Part shown: in pieces, positions 1 to 6,926 of the stretch
Layout of the letters: every line of letters starts with the position of its first letter
Position numbering within the stretch: position 1 is the first letter of the stretch
Assembly: GCA_947253305.1 (NCBI GenBank)
Contig: CAMXYZ010000005.1
Location: forward strand, 1-30,370
Source: an uncultured Helcococcus sp.
GTDB lineage: Bacteria; Bacillota; Clostridia; Tissierellales; Peptoniphilaceae
Direction of reading: 5' to 3'
Length of the DNA: 30,370 nt
Notes under the pieces: generated by a model
Databases searched by the model: none
Told to the model about the DNA's origin: nothing
The model's input: the letters and a program-made list of their open reading frames with translations, nothing else
Position numbers and translations under genes: made by a program

Positions 1-37
1 CTTGTCTCGTGGGCTCGGAGATGTGTATAAGAGACAG
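1..37. other. Illumina Nextera adapter (non-genomic)
   Basis: Bases 4-37 are exactly the 34-nt Nextera read-2 transposase adapter. Bases 19-37 are the 19-bp Tn5 mosaic end (AGATGTGTATAAGAGACAG). Bases 1-3 (CTT) would be the last bases of an index read. This is untrimmed library sequence at a contig end, not a transposon in the organism. Genomic sequence starts at base 38. Confidence 0.97.
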
Positions 38-822
38 TCTGAATATACATTGTTAATATTACCAGGAACTGCATAAACTTCTCTATTTTGTTCTAGTGCA
101 AAATTGGCAGTAATTAAAGATCCGCTTTTATCAGCTGCCTCTATTACTAATGTTCCAAATCCTAAACCAGAAATTATTCTATTTCTTAAAACGAAATTTC
201 TTTTTATAGGATCTGTACCAAGTGGAAATTCAGATATGAGTAGATTATCTTTCATCTTAATATATAAGTTTTTATTAGATTTAGGATACTCAATTTCGAG
301 AGATGATGCGAGGATTCCTATTGTAAATATACTGTTCTTAATAGCTTCATTATGAGCTTCATAATCGATACCAAGTGCCATTCCTGATACAATTTTTATA
401 TCGTAATTTTTTAATTCATTTATTATTTTTTTAGTTGCCCATCTTCCATAAGGTGTAGGTTTTCTAGTTCCTACAATTGCTAATACATTATCTAATGATT
501 CAAATCCTTTTCCTTTATAATAAAGTATCGCAGGAGGATTATATATGTTTTTTAATTGTTCTGGATAATTATCTTCTATGATACAAGAAAACTTTATACC
601 CAGTTTTGATAATTTATGTAGTTCATATTCTATATTGAAGTTTTCTATATTATCTGATATATTTCGAATTTCGTTTTCTTTAAGAAATTTTAGATTAAAT
701 AGATTATTTTGATTGATATTTATTAATTCTGATATTTGACCTGTTTTTATGAATTCTATAATTCTTTGATTACTAAATCTTATGATATTTAAAAATAAAA
801 TAATTTCTCTTATATTTCTCAT
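38..822 (-). CDS. dprA: DNA processing protein DprA, 3'-truncated by contig end
   Basis: DprA binds incoming single-stranded DNA during natural transformation and loads RecA on it. Translating the minus strand from the ATG at 822 gives 261 open codons up to the adapter junction. The Rossmann-like core is clear: VGTRKPTPYG, SGMALGIDYEAH, EFPLGTDP followed by RNRIISGL, and EAADKSGSLITANFALEQ ending in VPGNI. About 100 N-terminal residues are divergent, as is usual in the family. The C-terminus is missing because the contig ends, not through mutation. The start lies 1 nt after the yraN stop, so it is the last visible gene of rbgA-rnhB-yraN-dprA. Whether the cell is transformable cannot be judged from this gene alone. 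Confidence 0.93.
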
Positions 823-823
823 A

Positions 824-1180
824 TTAAGCCTCAAATGCATTCTTAATATGATTAATCTTATGATTTTGCCAATAACATTCAATAATGTCAAATCTTATAT
901 TGTAATCATAAAGTCGATTTTCTATTATATAATAATTTGCAATTTCCTTTAATTTTTTTTGTTTTTTATAGTCTACTGATGAAGAGGCTCTAGTATAATT
1001 ATCGTTTTTTCTTGTCTTTACTTCAACTATAGATATAATCTCATCCTTCAATGCGATTATATCTATTTCTGCAAATGAAGTTTCATAATTTCTTTCAAGT
1101 ATTTTATAATCATTATCTAATAGATAGATACATGCTATTTCTTCCCCTAGTTTACCTATTATCTTGTTGTTTTTTTTCAT
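824..1180 (-). CDS. yraN: UPF0102 family protein YraN, predicted endonuclease-like
   Basis: This 118-residue protein has the UPF0102 signature: GKLGEEIACIYL near the N-terminus, then NYETSFAEIDIIA and VEVKTRKND. The acidic residues and EVK lysine resemble the restriction-endonuclease-like (Holliday-resolvase-type) fold. The biochemical role of the family is poorly known. Length is normal for the family. The start lies inside the 3' end of rnhB (29-bp overlap) and no strong ribosome site is visible, so translation is probably coupled to rnhB. Location between rnhB and dprA is the common Firmicutes arrangement. Confidence 0.9.
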   Translation of the reverse strand: MKKNNKIIGKLGEEIACIYLLDNDYKILERNYETSFAEIDIIALKDEIISIVEVKTRKNDNYTRASSSVDYKKQKKLKEIANYYIIENRLYDYNIRFDIIECYWQNHKINHIKNAFEA

Positions 1181-1799
1181 TATATTTTTTCATAAAGGAT
1201 TTTCTATGGATTTCAGTAATACCATGAGAATTTATAGCTTCATAGTGTTTTTTTGTTCCATAACCTTTATGAGCTTCAAACTTATACTCTGGATATATAT
1301 TTGAATATTCAATCATAATATCATCCCTAAAAATCTTAGCTAATATAGAAGCACATGATATCTGATAAACTAAGTCATCGCCTGAATTAATTGAGATTTG
1401 ATCGATATCAATATCTAAAGATTCTGCATCAATTAAAGCTAAATCGGGTATTATTTTATTACCTTCTTTATCTCTTAAGTTTTCAATTGCTATCTTCATG
1501 GATAATAAGGTAGCTTGTCTTATATTGATATCATCAATGATATTATTATCAACTATTCCATAGCCTATAGCTAATGATTTTGAGTATATGTCCTTTGCTA
1601 AAGACCTCCTTTTTTTATCGCTTAATTTTTTAGAATCTTTAACTCCTTCTACCTTTTCTTTTCCCATTATTACTGCACAGCTAACTACAGGTCCAGCAAT
1701 TGGCCCCCTTCCAACTTCGTCAACTCCACAGATTTTATTATATCCTCTAGATTTTTCAATTAATATATCTAATTGATCTTTTTTTAGCTTTACTATCAT
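1152..1799 (-). CDS. rnhB: Ribonuclease HII
   Basis: RNase HII cuts the RNA strand of RNA-DNA hybrids and starts removal of single ribonucleotides from DNA. The 215-residue product has the family signature GVDEVGRGPIAGPV near residues 25-38, with D27 and E28 as catalytic acids. Further acids are D124 in ALIDAES and D159/D160 in AKIFRDD. The DSKKLSDKKR segment typical of HII proteins is also present. GAGG lies a few bases before the ATG at 1799. The 3' end overlaps yraN by 29 bp; 54 bp separate it from rbgA upstream, with no terminator seen. Confidence 0.95.
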   Translation of the reverse strand: MIVKLKKDQLDILIEKSRGYNKICGVDEVGRGPIAGPVVSCAVIMGKEKVEGVKDSKKLSDKKRRSLAKDIYSKSLAIGYGIVDNNIIDDINIRQATLLSMKIAIENLRDKEGNKIIPDLALIDAESLDIDIDQISINSGDDLVYQISCASILAKIFRDDIMIEYSNIYPEYKFEAHKGYGTKKHYEAINSHGITEIHRKSFMKKYNEKKQQDNR

Positions 1800-1853
1800 A
1801 TATCCTCATTATATATTTATTAATTAAAATTAAACTGTCAATATTGTTAAAAA

Positions 1854-2705
1854 TTATTTAAAATCTTCTACTTTTTCAAGTGTAATTCTTCCTAATCTTA
1901 ATTTTCTAAAATCATCTAGTATGAGATTAGATACCTTGAAATAATCGATTTCATTTCCCCTACTTATAGCCCCAGATTTTATCGCTATTTCATCCATTAT
2001 TTCTAATGGTTCTTTACTAGAATTTATATTATATCTTTGTTCCAGACTTTTAGGATAAATCTCATTTATCTTTTTTATAAATTCAAAACATAAATCTTCA
2101 ATATTTAATATTTCATCCTTTATAGTTCCGCAAAATGCAAGATTGAGTCCACCATCGTGAAGATCTAGTTTTGGCCATAATACACCAGGAGTGTCTAATA
2201 GTGCAATATTTGAATTAGTTTTAATCCATTGATTTGTACGGGTAACTCCAGGTCTATTTCCTACTTTAGTTCCTCTTCTATTTGATATATTATTTATAAA
2301 TGTTGACTTCCCAACATTTGGAATGCCAACTATCATCATTTTAATTTCTTTATTTTTAATTTGTTTCTCTTCACGTTTTTTAAACAAATCAGTTAGAACT
2401 ATTTTTGATTTTTTATATAATTCTTCTGTCTTGTTTTCTTGTAAAGAATTATATTCTAATACCGTAATATCATTTTCTTTAAAGTAATTTATCCATTTTC
2501 TAGTCTCACGAGCATCTGCCATATCAGATTTATTAAATATAATTATTCTTGGAAAATCTCCGATTATTTCATCAATAATAGGATTTCTTGATGAAATCGG
2601 AATTCTTGAATCAACAATTTCACAAACTATATCAACCATTTTCATTGAGGCCTTAATTTGATCTAAGGACTTTTTCATATGTCCTGGATACCAATTAATT
2701 TGCAT
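1854..2705 (-). CDS. rbgA: Ribosome biogenesis GTPase RbgA (YlqF)
   Basis: RbgA is a circularly permuted GTPase needed for late 50S subunit assembly. The permuted motif order is visible: G4 NKSD at 58-61 comes before G1 GIPNVGKS at 127-134, followed by G3 DTPG at 171-174. The N-terminal INWYPGHMKKS is also characteristic. The protein has 283 residues, close to the usual length. AAGGAG stands well placed before the ATG. The upstream rplS operon ends in a terminator at 2758-2800, so this gene probably starts its own transcript from the short AT-rich space at 2706-2757. No clear -35/-10 pair was found there. Confidence 0.95.
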   Translation of the reverse strand: MQINWYPGHMKKSLDQIKASMKMVDIVCEIVDSRIPISSRNPIIDEIIGDFPRIIIFNKSDMADARETRKWINYFKENDITVLEYNSLQENKTEELYKKSKIVLTDLFKKREEKQIKNKEIKMMIVGIPNVGKSTFINNISNRRGTKVGNRPGVTRTNQWIKTNSNIALLDTPGVLWPKLDLHDGGLNLAFCGTIKDEILNIEDLCFEFIKKINEIYPKSLEQRYNINSSKEPLEIMDEIAIKSGAISRGNEIDYFKVSNLILDDFRKLRLGRITLEKVEDFK

Positions 2706-2757
2706 AATAACTCCTTAAAACTTTCTATTAAATATAGTTTATCATAAACTTAAATAA

Positions 2758-2800
2758 AAAATGACTGTATAATTAACGAAGTAATTAATGCAGTCATTTT
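2758..2800 (-). terminator. Rho-independent terminator after rplS
   Basis: Perfect 10-bp arms AAAATGACTG (2758-2767) and CAGTCATTTT (2791-2800) enclose a 23-nt loop. The loop itself contains AATTA/TAATT arms at 2771-2775 and 2782-2786. On the minus strand the stem runs into a T-rich stretch. It ends the ylxM-ffh-rpsP-khpA-rimM-trmD-rplS transcript and separates it from rbgA. Confidence 0.85.
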
Positions 2801-2810
2801 CTCTATAATT

Positions 2811-3158
2811 TTAGTAATCTGTTTTTTCTTTAAGTTTAGCTGCTTTACCCACTCTATTTCTTAAGTAGAATAATTTAGCTCTTCTTACTTTACCATGTCT
2901 TACAACATTGATGTTTTCAACTCTTGGTGAATGTAATAAAAATGTTCTTTCAACACCAACACCATATGAAATTCTTCTAACTGTAAAAGCTCTTCTAACA
3001 CCTTTACCTTGAATCTTGATAATTGTACCTTCAAATACTTGAATTCTTTCTCTTGAACCTTCTTTAATTCTGTAATCAACTTTTACATAATCACCAACTT
3101 GGATGTCTGTAACAGAATCTTTTAATTGTTCATTTTCAATCTTTTTTATGATATCCAT
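2811..3158 (-). CDS. rplS: 50S ribosomal protein bL19
   Basis: bL19 sits at the 30S-50S interface and contributes to intersubunit bridges. Family motifs are GDYVKVDYRIKEG, ERIQVFEGTIIKIQG and the C-terminal LFYLRNRVGKAAKLKE. Two ATGs compete. ATG 3164 overlaps the trmD stop (ATGA). ATG 3158 gives a 115-residue product starting MDIIKKIE, the usual form in clostridial relatives. AAAGGA stands 6 nt before ATG 3158, while an earlier AGGA could serve ATG 3164. I choose 3158, with the 117-residue form possible. It is the last gene of its operon, followed by a terminator. Confidence 0.96.
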   Translation of the reverse strand: MDIIKKIENEQLKDSVTDIQVGDYVKVDYRIKEGSRERIQVFEGTIIKIQGKGVRRAFTVRRISYGVGVERTFLLHSPRVENINVVRHGKVRRAKLFYLRNRVGKAAKLKEKTDY

Positions 3159-3160
3159 AA

Positions 3161-3856
3161 TCATTCCTTTCCTAGACTTTCAATGTACTTTTCGTACAAA
3201 TCTGGTCTTTTATTTTTTGTGTTTTTTATACTATTTTCTAATTGCCATTCTTTAATTAATTTGTGATTGCCAGAGAATAATACCTCAGGAACTTTAAGTC
3301 CTCTAAATTCTCTTGGTCTTGTAAAATGGTCGTGTTGTAACAAAATATTATAATGTGAATCTGTCTTATAAGATTCTTCATTTCCTAATACATCATCTAT
3401 TAGTCTAGTAACCGTATCAATTAATACCATTGCTGGTATTTCTCCACCAGTTAATACAAAATCCCCTATTGATATTTCCATATCAACATAATTATTAATT
3501 ACTCTTGAATCTATTCCTTCATAATGCCCACAAAGTAATATTAAATGCTTATATTTAGATAAATCAGTAGCAATACTATGATCTAAGACTTTTCCTTGAG
3601 GACTTAAAAATATTGTAAGTGAGTCTTCGGTTTTAACGCTTTCTATTGCATCAACCACCGGTTGACAAGTCATCAACATACCAGCCGAACCACCATATAC
3701 CTCATCGTCTACTTTTCGATGTTTATCTTCTGTAAAATCTCTTAAATCTATTGCATTTATTTCGATAATTTCCTTATCTATCGCTTTACCAATTACTCCA
3801 TATGTCTTTAGAAATTCGAAGGAGTTTGGAAATAAACTTAATACATCTATTCTCAT
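3161..3856 (-). CDS. trmD: tRNA (guanine37-N1)-methyltransferase TrmD
   Basis: TrmD adds the N1 methyl group to G37 beside the anticodon using S-adenosylmethionine, which prevents +1 frameshifting. The 231-residue sequence shows the SPOUT trefoil-knot elements: LLCGHYEGIDSRV, then ISIGDFVLTGGEIPAMVLID. The N-terminal segment KVDDEVYGGSAGML is present, as is the C-terminal TRPREFRGLKVPEVLFSGNH. Length is slightly below the typical 240-250. Its ATG overlaps the rimM stop by one base (TAATG), indicating coupled translation in the ribosome-maturation operon. Confidence 0.97.
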   Translation of the reverse strand: MRIDVLSLFPNSFEFLKTYGVIGKAIDKEIIEINAIDLRDFTEDKHRKVDDEVYGGSAGMLMTCQPVVDAIESVKTEDSLTIFLSPQGKVLDHSIATDLSKYKHLILLCGHYEGIDSRVINNYVDMEISIGDFVLTGGEIPAMVLIDTVTRLIDDVLGNEESYKTDSHYNILLQHDHFTRPREFRGLKVPEVLFSGNHKLIKEWQLENSIKNTKNKRPDLYEKYIESLGKE

Positions 3857-4338
3857 TACATACCTTCTATCAATTTGACATCTAATCTTGAATTTTCAAT
3901 ATCTACATTTAATATAAATTCTTCTACTGCTGGTAAATAAATTTCTCTATCTGATGTTTCAATAATGTATACATCATTGGCATCATAATGTAAAACCTCT
4001 ATTATTTCACCAATATAATTATCATTTTCAAAAACTTTAATTCCAACTAAATCTAATATATAGAATTCGTCTTCTTCTAATTCTTGTAAATCTTCTTTAT
4101 TGATATATATTTCCTTACCTTTGTATTGAAGAACTTCATTTATATTATTGAATTCTTTAAGCTTTAATATATAAAATCCTTTATGAATTCTAGATTTTTC
4201 AATATTAACTTTGAGCATATTATCACCAATAAAGTAATCAATATCCCTGTCAAAAGTTTCGATTCCAATTCTTTGGATTTTTAGTTCACCTTTTATACCA
4301 TGCGTATTGATTATATCAGCGACTTTAATCTTTTCCAT
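3856..4338 (-). CDS. rimM: 16S rRNA processing protein RimM
   Basis: RimM binds the 30S head (protein uS19) and assists maturation of 16S rRNA. The 160-residue product begins with the family motif VADIINTHGIKGELKIQ. A C-terminal PRC-barrel part contains YYILDLVGIKVF-like sequence (EFYILDLVGIKVFE), then YDANDVYIIE and YLPAVEEFILNVD. The ribosome site AAAGGA is well spaced. It lies 15 nt after khpA and overlaps trmD by one base. Confidence 0.95.
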   Translation of the reverse strand: MEKIKVADIINTHGIKGELKIQRIGIETFDRDIDYFIGDNMLKVNIEKSRIHKGFYILKLKEFNNINEVLQYKGKEIYINKEDLQELEEDEFYILDLVGIKVFENDNYIGEIIEVLHYDANDVYIIETSDREIYLPAVEEFILNVDIENSRLDVKLIEGM

Positions 4339-4353
4339 AAATTTCCTTTGAGA

Positions 4354-4587
4354 TTATTTAGAATCAATTGTTAAGTTAACTTTCTTTTCTTCTTTAATAG
4401 CACATGCCTTTAATATAGATCTTATAGAGTTTGCAATTTTACCTTGCTTACCGATAATTTTCCCCATATCTTCAGAATTTACTAATAATTTAATATCTAC
4501 AATACCATCATTTGAATCAGTTATAACTTCAACATCTTCAGGATGATTCACTAAAACTTTAGCAATGTATTCTACTATTTCATTCAT
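4354..4587 (-). CDS. khpA: KH-domain RNA-binding protein KhpA (YlqC)
   Basis: This 77-residue single-KH-domain protein has the RNA-binding GxxG loop as GKQG within MGKIIGKQGKIANSIRS. In other Firmicutes KhpA pairs with KhpB (Jag) and binds many RNAs, affecting cell division and small-RNA function. The place between rpsP and rimM is the standard one. Its ATG overlaps the rpsP stop by one base (TAATG). Confidence 0.94.
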   Translation of the reverse strand: MNEIVEYIAKVLVNHPEDVEVITDSNDGIVDIKLLVNSEDMGKIIGKQGKIANSIRSILKACAIKEEKKVNLTIDSK

Positions 4588-5045
4588 TATTCTGCTTCCA
4601 CTTCCTCTGTTTCTTCAACTTCTTCTGCTTCTTCAGTATCTTCCGCTTCTTCTTCAGCAGCTGCAGCTTCTGCTTCTAATCTTGCTTTTTCTTCAGCTTC
4701 AGCTCTTTCTCTTTCTTCAGCTTCTAATTTTAATCTTCTTTCTTCTGCTTCTTTAGCTCTTTTTTCTTCTTCTAATCTTTTCTTTTCTTCAACTTGTCTT
4801 GCTAAATCTTCAAAATCTGTTTTTAATAATCTAGCTACTGTCTTAGAAGGTTTTGCTCCAACACTTATCCAATAGTCTACTCTTTCCATATTGATTTTGA
4901 ATTCTTTTGGTTCTGAAATTGGATTGTAATAACCAATTTCTTCAATAAACTTACCATCTCTAGGTGATCTTTCATCTGCTACAACCACTCTGTAGAATGG
5001 TCTCTTTTTAGCACCTAATCTTTTCATTCTAATTTTTACTGCCAT
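4587..5045 (-). CDS. rpsP: 30S ribosomal protein bS16 with long charged C-terminal extension
   Basis: bS16 is an early 30S assembly protein that binds 16S rRNA. Residues 1-82 are a normal bS16: MAVKIRMKRLGAKKRPFYRV, DGKFIEEIGYYNP, and VGAKPSKTVARLL. The protein then continues to 152 residues, nearly twice the usual 80-90. Residues about 83-128 are rich in Glu, Lys, Arg and Ala and should form one long charged helix. Residues 129-152 hold only acidic and small residues, with no Lys or Arg. The reading frame is uninterrupted and the stop is coupled to khpA, so a frameshift artefact is unlikely. GGAGG stands before the ATG. Confidence 0.96.
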   Translation of the reverse strand: MAVKIRMKRLGAKKRPFYRVVVADERSPRDGKFIEEIGYYNPISEPKEFKINMERVDYWISVGAKPSKTVARLLKTDFEDLARQVEEKKRLEEEKRAKEAEERRLKLEAEERERAEAEEKARLEAEAAAAEEEAEDTEEAEEVEETEEVEAE

Positions 5046-5057
5046 ATTTTCCTCCGT

Positions 5058-6392
5058 TTACATGAATGGGAATTTAAATCTTCCTCGTTTTTTTGTTTTC
5101 TTTGTGAATCCGCCCATTTGCTTCATCATTTTTTTAGTTTCTTCAAACTGCTTTAGCAATTTGTTCACATCTCCAATTGTTGTACCTGAACCATTTGCAA
5201 TTCTTTTCTTTCTAGAATTATTTATTATATTTGGTCTTTCTCTCTCTCTCGGGGTCATTGATTGAATAATTGCTTCTGTCCTGTCTATTTGTTTAGGATC
5301 GAAATTCATACCCTTCAAAGCCTTAGAGTCAATACCTGGAATCATCTTTAATATATCTTCCAAGGGTCCCATATTTCTCATTTGCTCGATTTGTGAAAGA
5401 AAATCATTAAAATCAAATGTTTGATTTCTAATTCTTTCTTCTAATTCTTTAGCTTTTGTTTCATCTAGAGCTTGTTCTGCTTTTTCTATCAAGGATAAAA
5501 CATCACCCATACCAAGTATTCTTGATACCAATCTATCTGGATGGAATTGTTCCAAATCTTCCATCTTTTCACCGGTACCAATGAATTTTATAGGTTTTTC
5601 TGTAACTGCCTTAATTGAAAGTGCAGCACCACCTCTTGAATCACCGTCTAGCTTAGTCATTAATATTCCTGTGATATCAAGCTTTTCATTAAATGTTTCT
5701 GCTACATTAACGGCATCTTGACCAGTCATAGCATCAACAACCAATAATATTTCGCTTACATCGACCGCATCTTTTATAGCCTGTAATTCCTCCATCAATT
5801 CATCATCAATATGAAGTCTACCAGCCGTATCGATTATAACGACATCATTATTGTTTTTCTTAGCTTCTTCGACAGCTGCTTTTGCTATCTCTACAGGACT
5901 TATCTTACCAAGACTAAATACAGGTACATCAACTTGTTTACCAACTACTTTTAGCTGATCAATAGCAGCAGGTCTATATATGTCTCCTGCAACAAGCAAT
6001 GGTCTCTTGTTCTTTTTTTTCAAATGAAGAGCTAATTTACCAGTTTGAGTTGTCTTACCAGCACCTTGTAAACCACACATCATTATTATTGTTGGTGGTC
6101 TTGAAGATATGTTTAATTCTTGGTTTTCATCACTCATTAAAGCAATTAATTCTTCATTAACAATTTTAACAACCATCTGTCCAGGAGTTAAACTCTGCAT
6201 TACTTCAGCGCCTAAAGCTCTTTCTTTAACTTTAGCTACAAAGCTTCTTACAACTTTGAAATTTACATCTGCCTCTAATAAAGCTAAACGTATTTCTCTC
6301 ATTGCTTGATCAATATCTTTTTCAGAAAGTTTTCCTTTTCCTCTAAGATTTGACATTAAGCCTTGTAGTCTATCCGATAAATTTTCAAACAT
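5058..6392 (-). CDS. ffh: Signal recognition particle protein Ffh
   Basis: Ffh binds signal sequences and 4.5S/6S RNA and delivers ribosomes to FtsY at the membrane. The 444-residue protein shows an N domain, then the G domain with G1 GLQGAGKT (107-114), DTAGRLHIDDELM, and TKLDGDSRGGAALS. The C-terminal M domain contains the RNA-binding RKKRIANGSGTTIGDVN and a Met-rich end (MMKQMGG). Length is typical. It lies 10 nt after ylxM, its usual partner gene, with AGGAAG as ribosome site. Its receptor FtsY is encoded by the next cluster upstream on the same strand. Confidence 0.97.
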   Translation of the reverse strand: MFENLSDRLQGLMSNLRGKGKLSEKDIDQAMREIRLALLEADVNFKVVRSFVAKVKERALGAEVMQSLTPGQMVVKIVNEELIALMSDENQELNISSRPPTIIMMCGLQGAGKTTQTGKLALHLKKKNKRPLLVAGDIYRPAAIDQLKVVGKQVDVPVFSLGKISPVEIAKAAVEEAKKNNNDVVIIDTAGRLHIDDELMEELQAIKDAVDVSEILLVVDAMTGQDAVNVAETFNEKLDITGILMTKLDGDSRGGAALSIKAVTEKPIKFIGTGEKMEDLEQFHPDRLVSRILGMGDVLSLIEKAEQALDETKAKELEERIRNQTFDFNDFLSQIEQMRNMGPLEDILKMIPGIDSKALKGMNFDPKQIDRTEAIIQSMTPRERERPNIINNSRKKRIANGSGTTIGDVNKLLKQFEETKKMMKQMGGFTKKTKKRGRFKFPFM

Positions 6393-6402
6393 ATAGCACT
6401 TC

Positions 6403-6741
6403 CTATAATAGTTTTGATTTGATTTCGAATATTAAACCGATGTACTCGCTAAACTTTTCATCATCTAAATCTTCCATCAAATCTAGTTCCAATCTATTTA
6501 TTAAATTATTTATTTCTTTTGATTTAGCATACATTCCAAGCTTATCTTCAAAATTTAGCAATGCTTTTTCAGATCTTTTAATGTTTTCTGATACACTCTG
6601 TTTGCTAATTTTCATTACATCAGCAATTTCTGTTAATGATAAATCTTCTAAATAATATAATTCTATAGATTCTGATTGCTTTTCTGTTAGTAATTCTCCG
6701 TAATATTCGTAAAGAATACCTATAATTACATTTTTCTCCAT
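6403..6741 (-). CDS. ylxM: UPF0122 helix-turn-helix protein YlxM
   Basis: This 112-residue protein has a sigma-70 region-4-like helix-turn-helix: LSLTEIADVMKISKQSVSEN, preceded by LTEKQSESIELYYLEDL. This is the UPF0122/YlxM signature. YlxM is almost always encoded immediately before ffh; in streptococci it interacts with the SRP and modulates its GTPase activity. Here it is the first gene of a seven-gene transcript. AGGAG stands 5 nt before the ATG. Given the helix-turn-helix fold, binding to the inverted repeat in its own promoter (6766-6806) is possible but unproved. Confidence 0.92.
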   Translation of the reverse strand: MEKNVIIGILYEYYGELLTEKQSESIELYYLEDLSLTEIADVMKISKQSVSENIKRSEKALLNFEDKLGMYAKSKEINNLINRLELDLMEDLDDEKFSEYIGLIFEIKSKLL

Positions 6742-6765
6742 TTATACTCCTGTCAAGGCTTTACA

Positions 6766-6806
6766 TTGACATCAACTATATTAGCAAAATACGAGACTGA
6801 TGTCAA
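6766..6806. promoter_or_regulatory. Inverted repeat spanning the ylxM promoter, candidate operator
   Basis: Arms TTGACATCA (6766-6774) and TGATGTCAA (6798-6806) are perfect 9-bp inverted repeats with 23 nt between them and arm centres about 32 bp (three helical turns) apart. One arm contains the -35 hexamer and the other covers the predicted start of transcription. This layout suits a dimeric or cooperative repressor. Function is inferred only from symmetry and position. Confidence 0.5.
6778..6806 (-). promoter_or_regulatory. Near-consensus promoter of the ylxM-ffh-rpsP operon
   Basis: On the minus strand: TTGACA (6806-6801), a 17-nt spacer, then TAATAT (6783-6778). TG stands one base before the -10, making it an extended -10 element. 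Transcription should start near 6771, leaving a leader of about 30 nt before the ylxM ATG. This is the only clear promoter for the SRP/ribosome-maturation operon in the window. Confidence 0.85.
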
Positions 6807-6883
6807 GTTTTTTTATTATTTTTTTATACTTATTAATTATTATATTCTAAATTATGAATAATTTAGATACTATCATAAAAAAT

Positions 6884-6918
6884 AAAAAGTTAAGTCTCAT
6901 AAAGATACTTAACTTTTT
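6884..6918 (-). terminator. Rho-independent terminator after ftsY
   Basis: Perfect 11-bp arms AAAAAGTTAAG (6884-6894) and CTTAACTTTTT (6908-6918) with a 13-nt loop. On the minus strand the stem is followed by a T-rich run. It lies 9 nt after the ftsY stop and insulates the ylxM promoter from smc-ftsY transcription. Confidence 0.85.
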
Positions 6919-6926
6919 CATAATAT

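Noticed and set aside
19..37. Tn5 mosaic end suggesting a transposon
   Set aside because: It is contiguous with the rest of the commercial Nextera read-2 adapter and sits at the contig edge; no transposase or target duplication is present.
2706..2757. Promoter for rbgA
   Set aside because: A TATATT is present but the -35 position is only T-rich; not strong enough to list as a feature.
4565..4756. 63-residue plus-strand Leu-rich open frame
   Set aside because: It is the antisense shadow of the Glu-rich tail of rpsP; poly-Leu arises from reverse-complemented GAA/GAG codons.
6742..6926. Possible SRP RNA gene near ffh and ftsY
   Set aside because: The spacer holds only the ftsY terminator and the ylxM promoter; no SRP Alu or domain IV sequence was seen.
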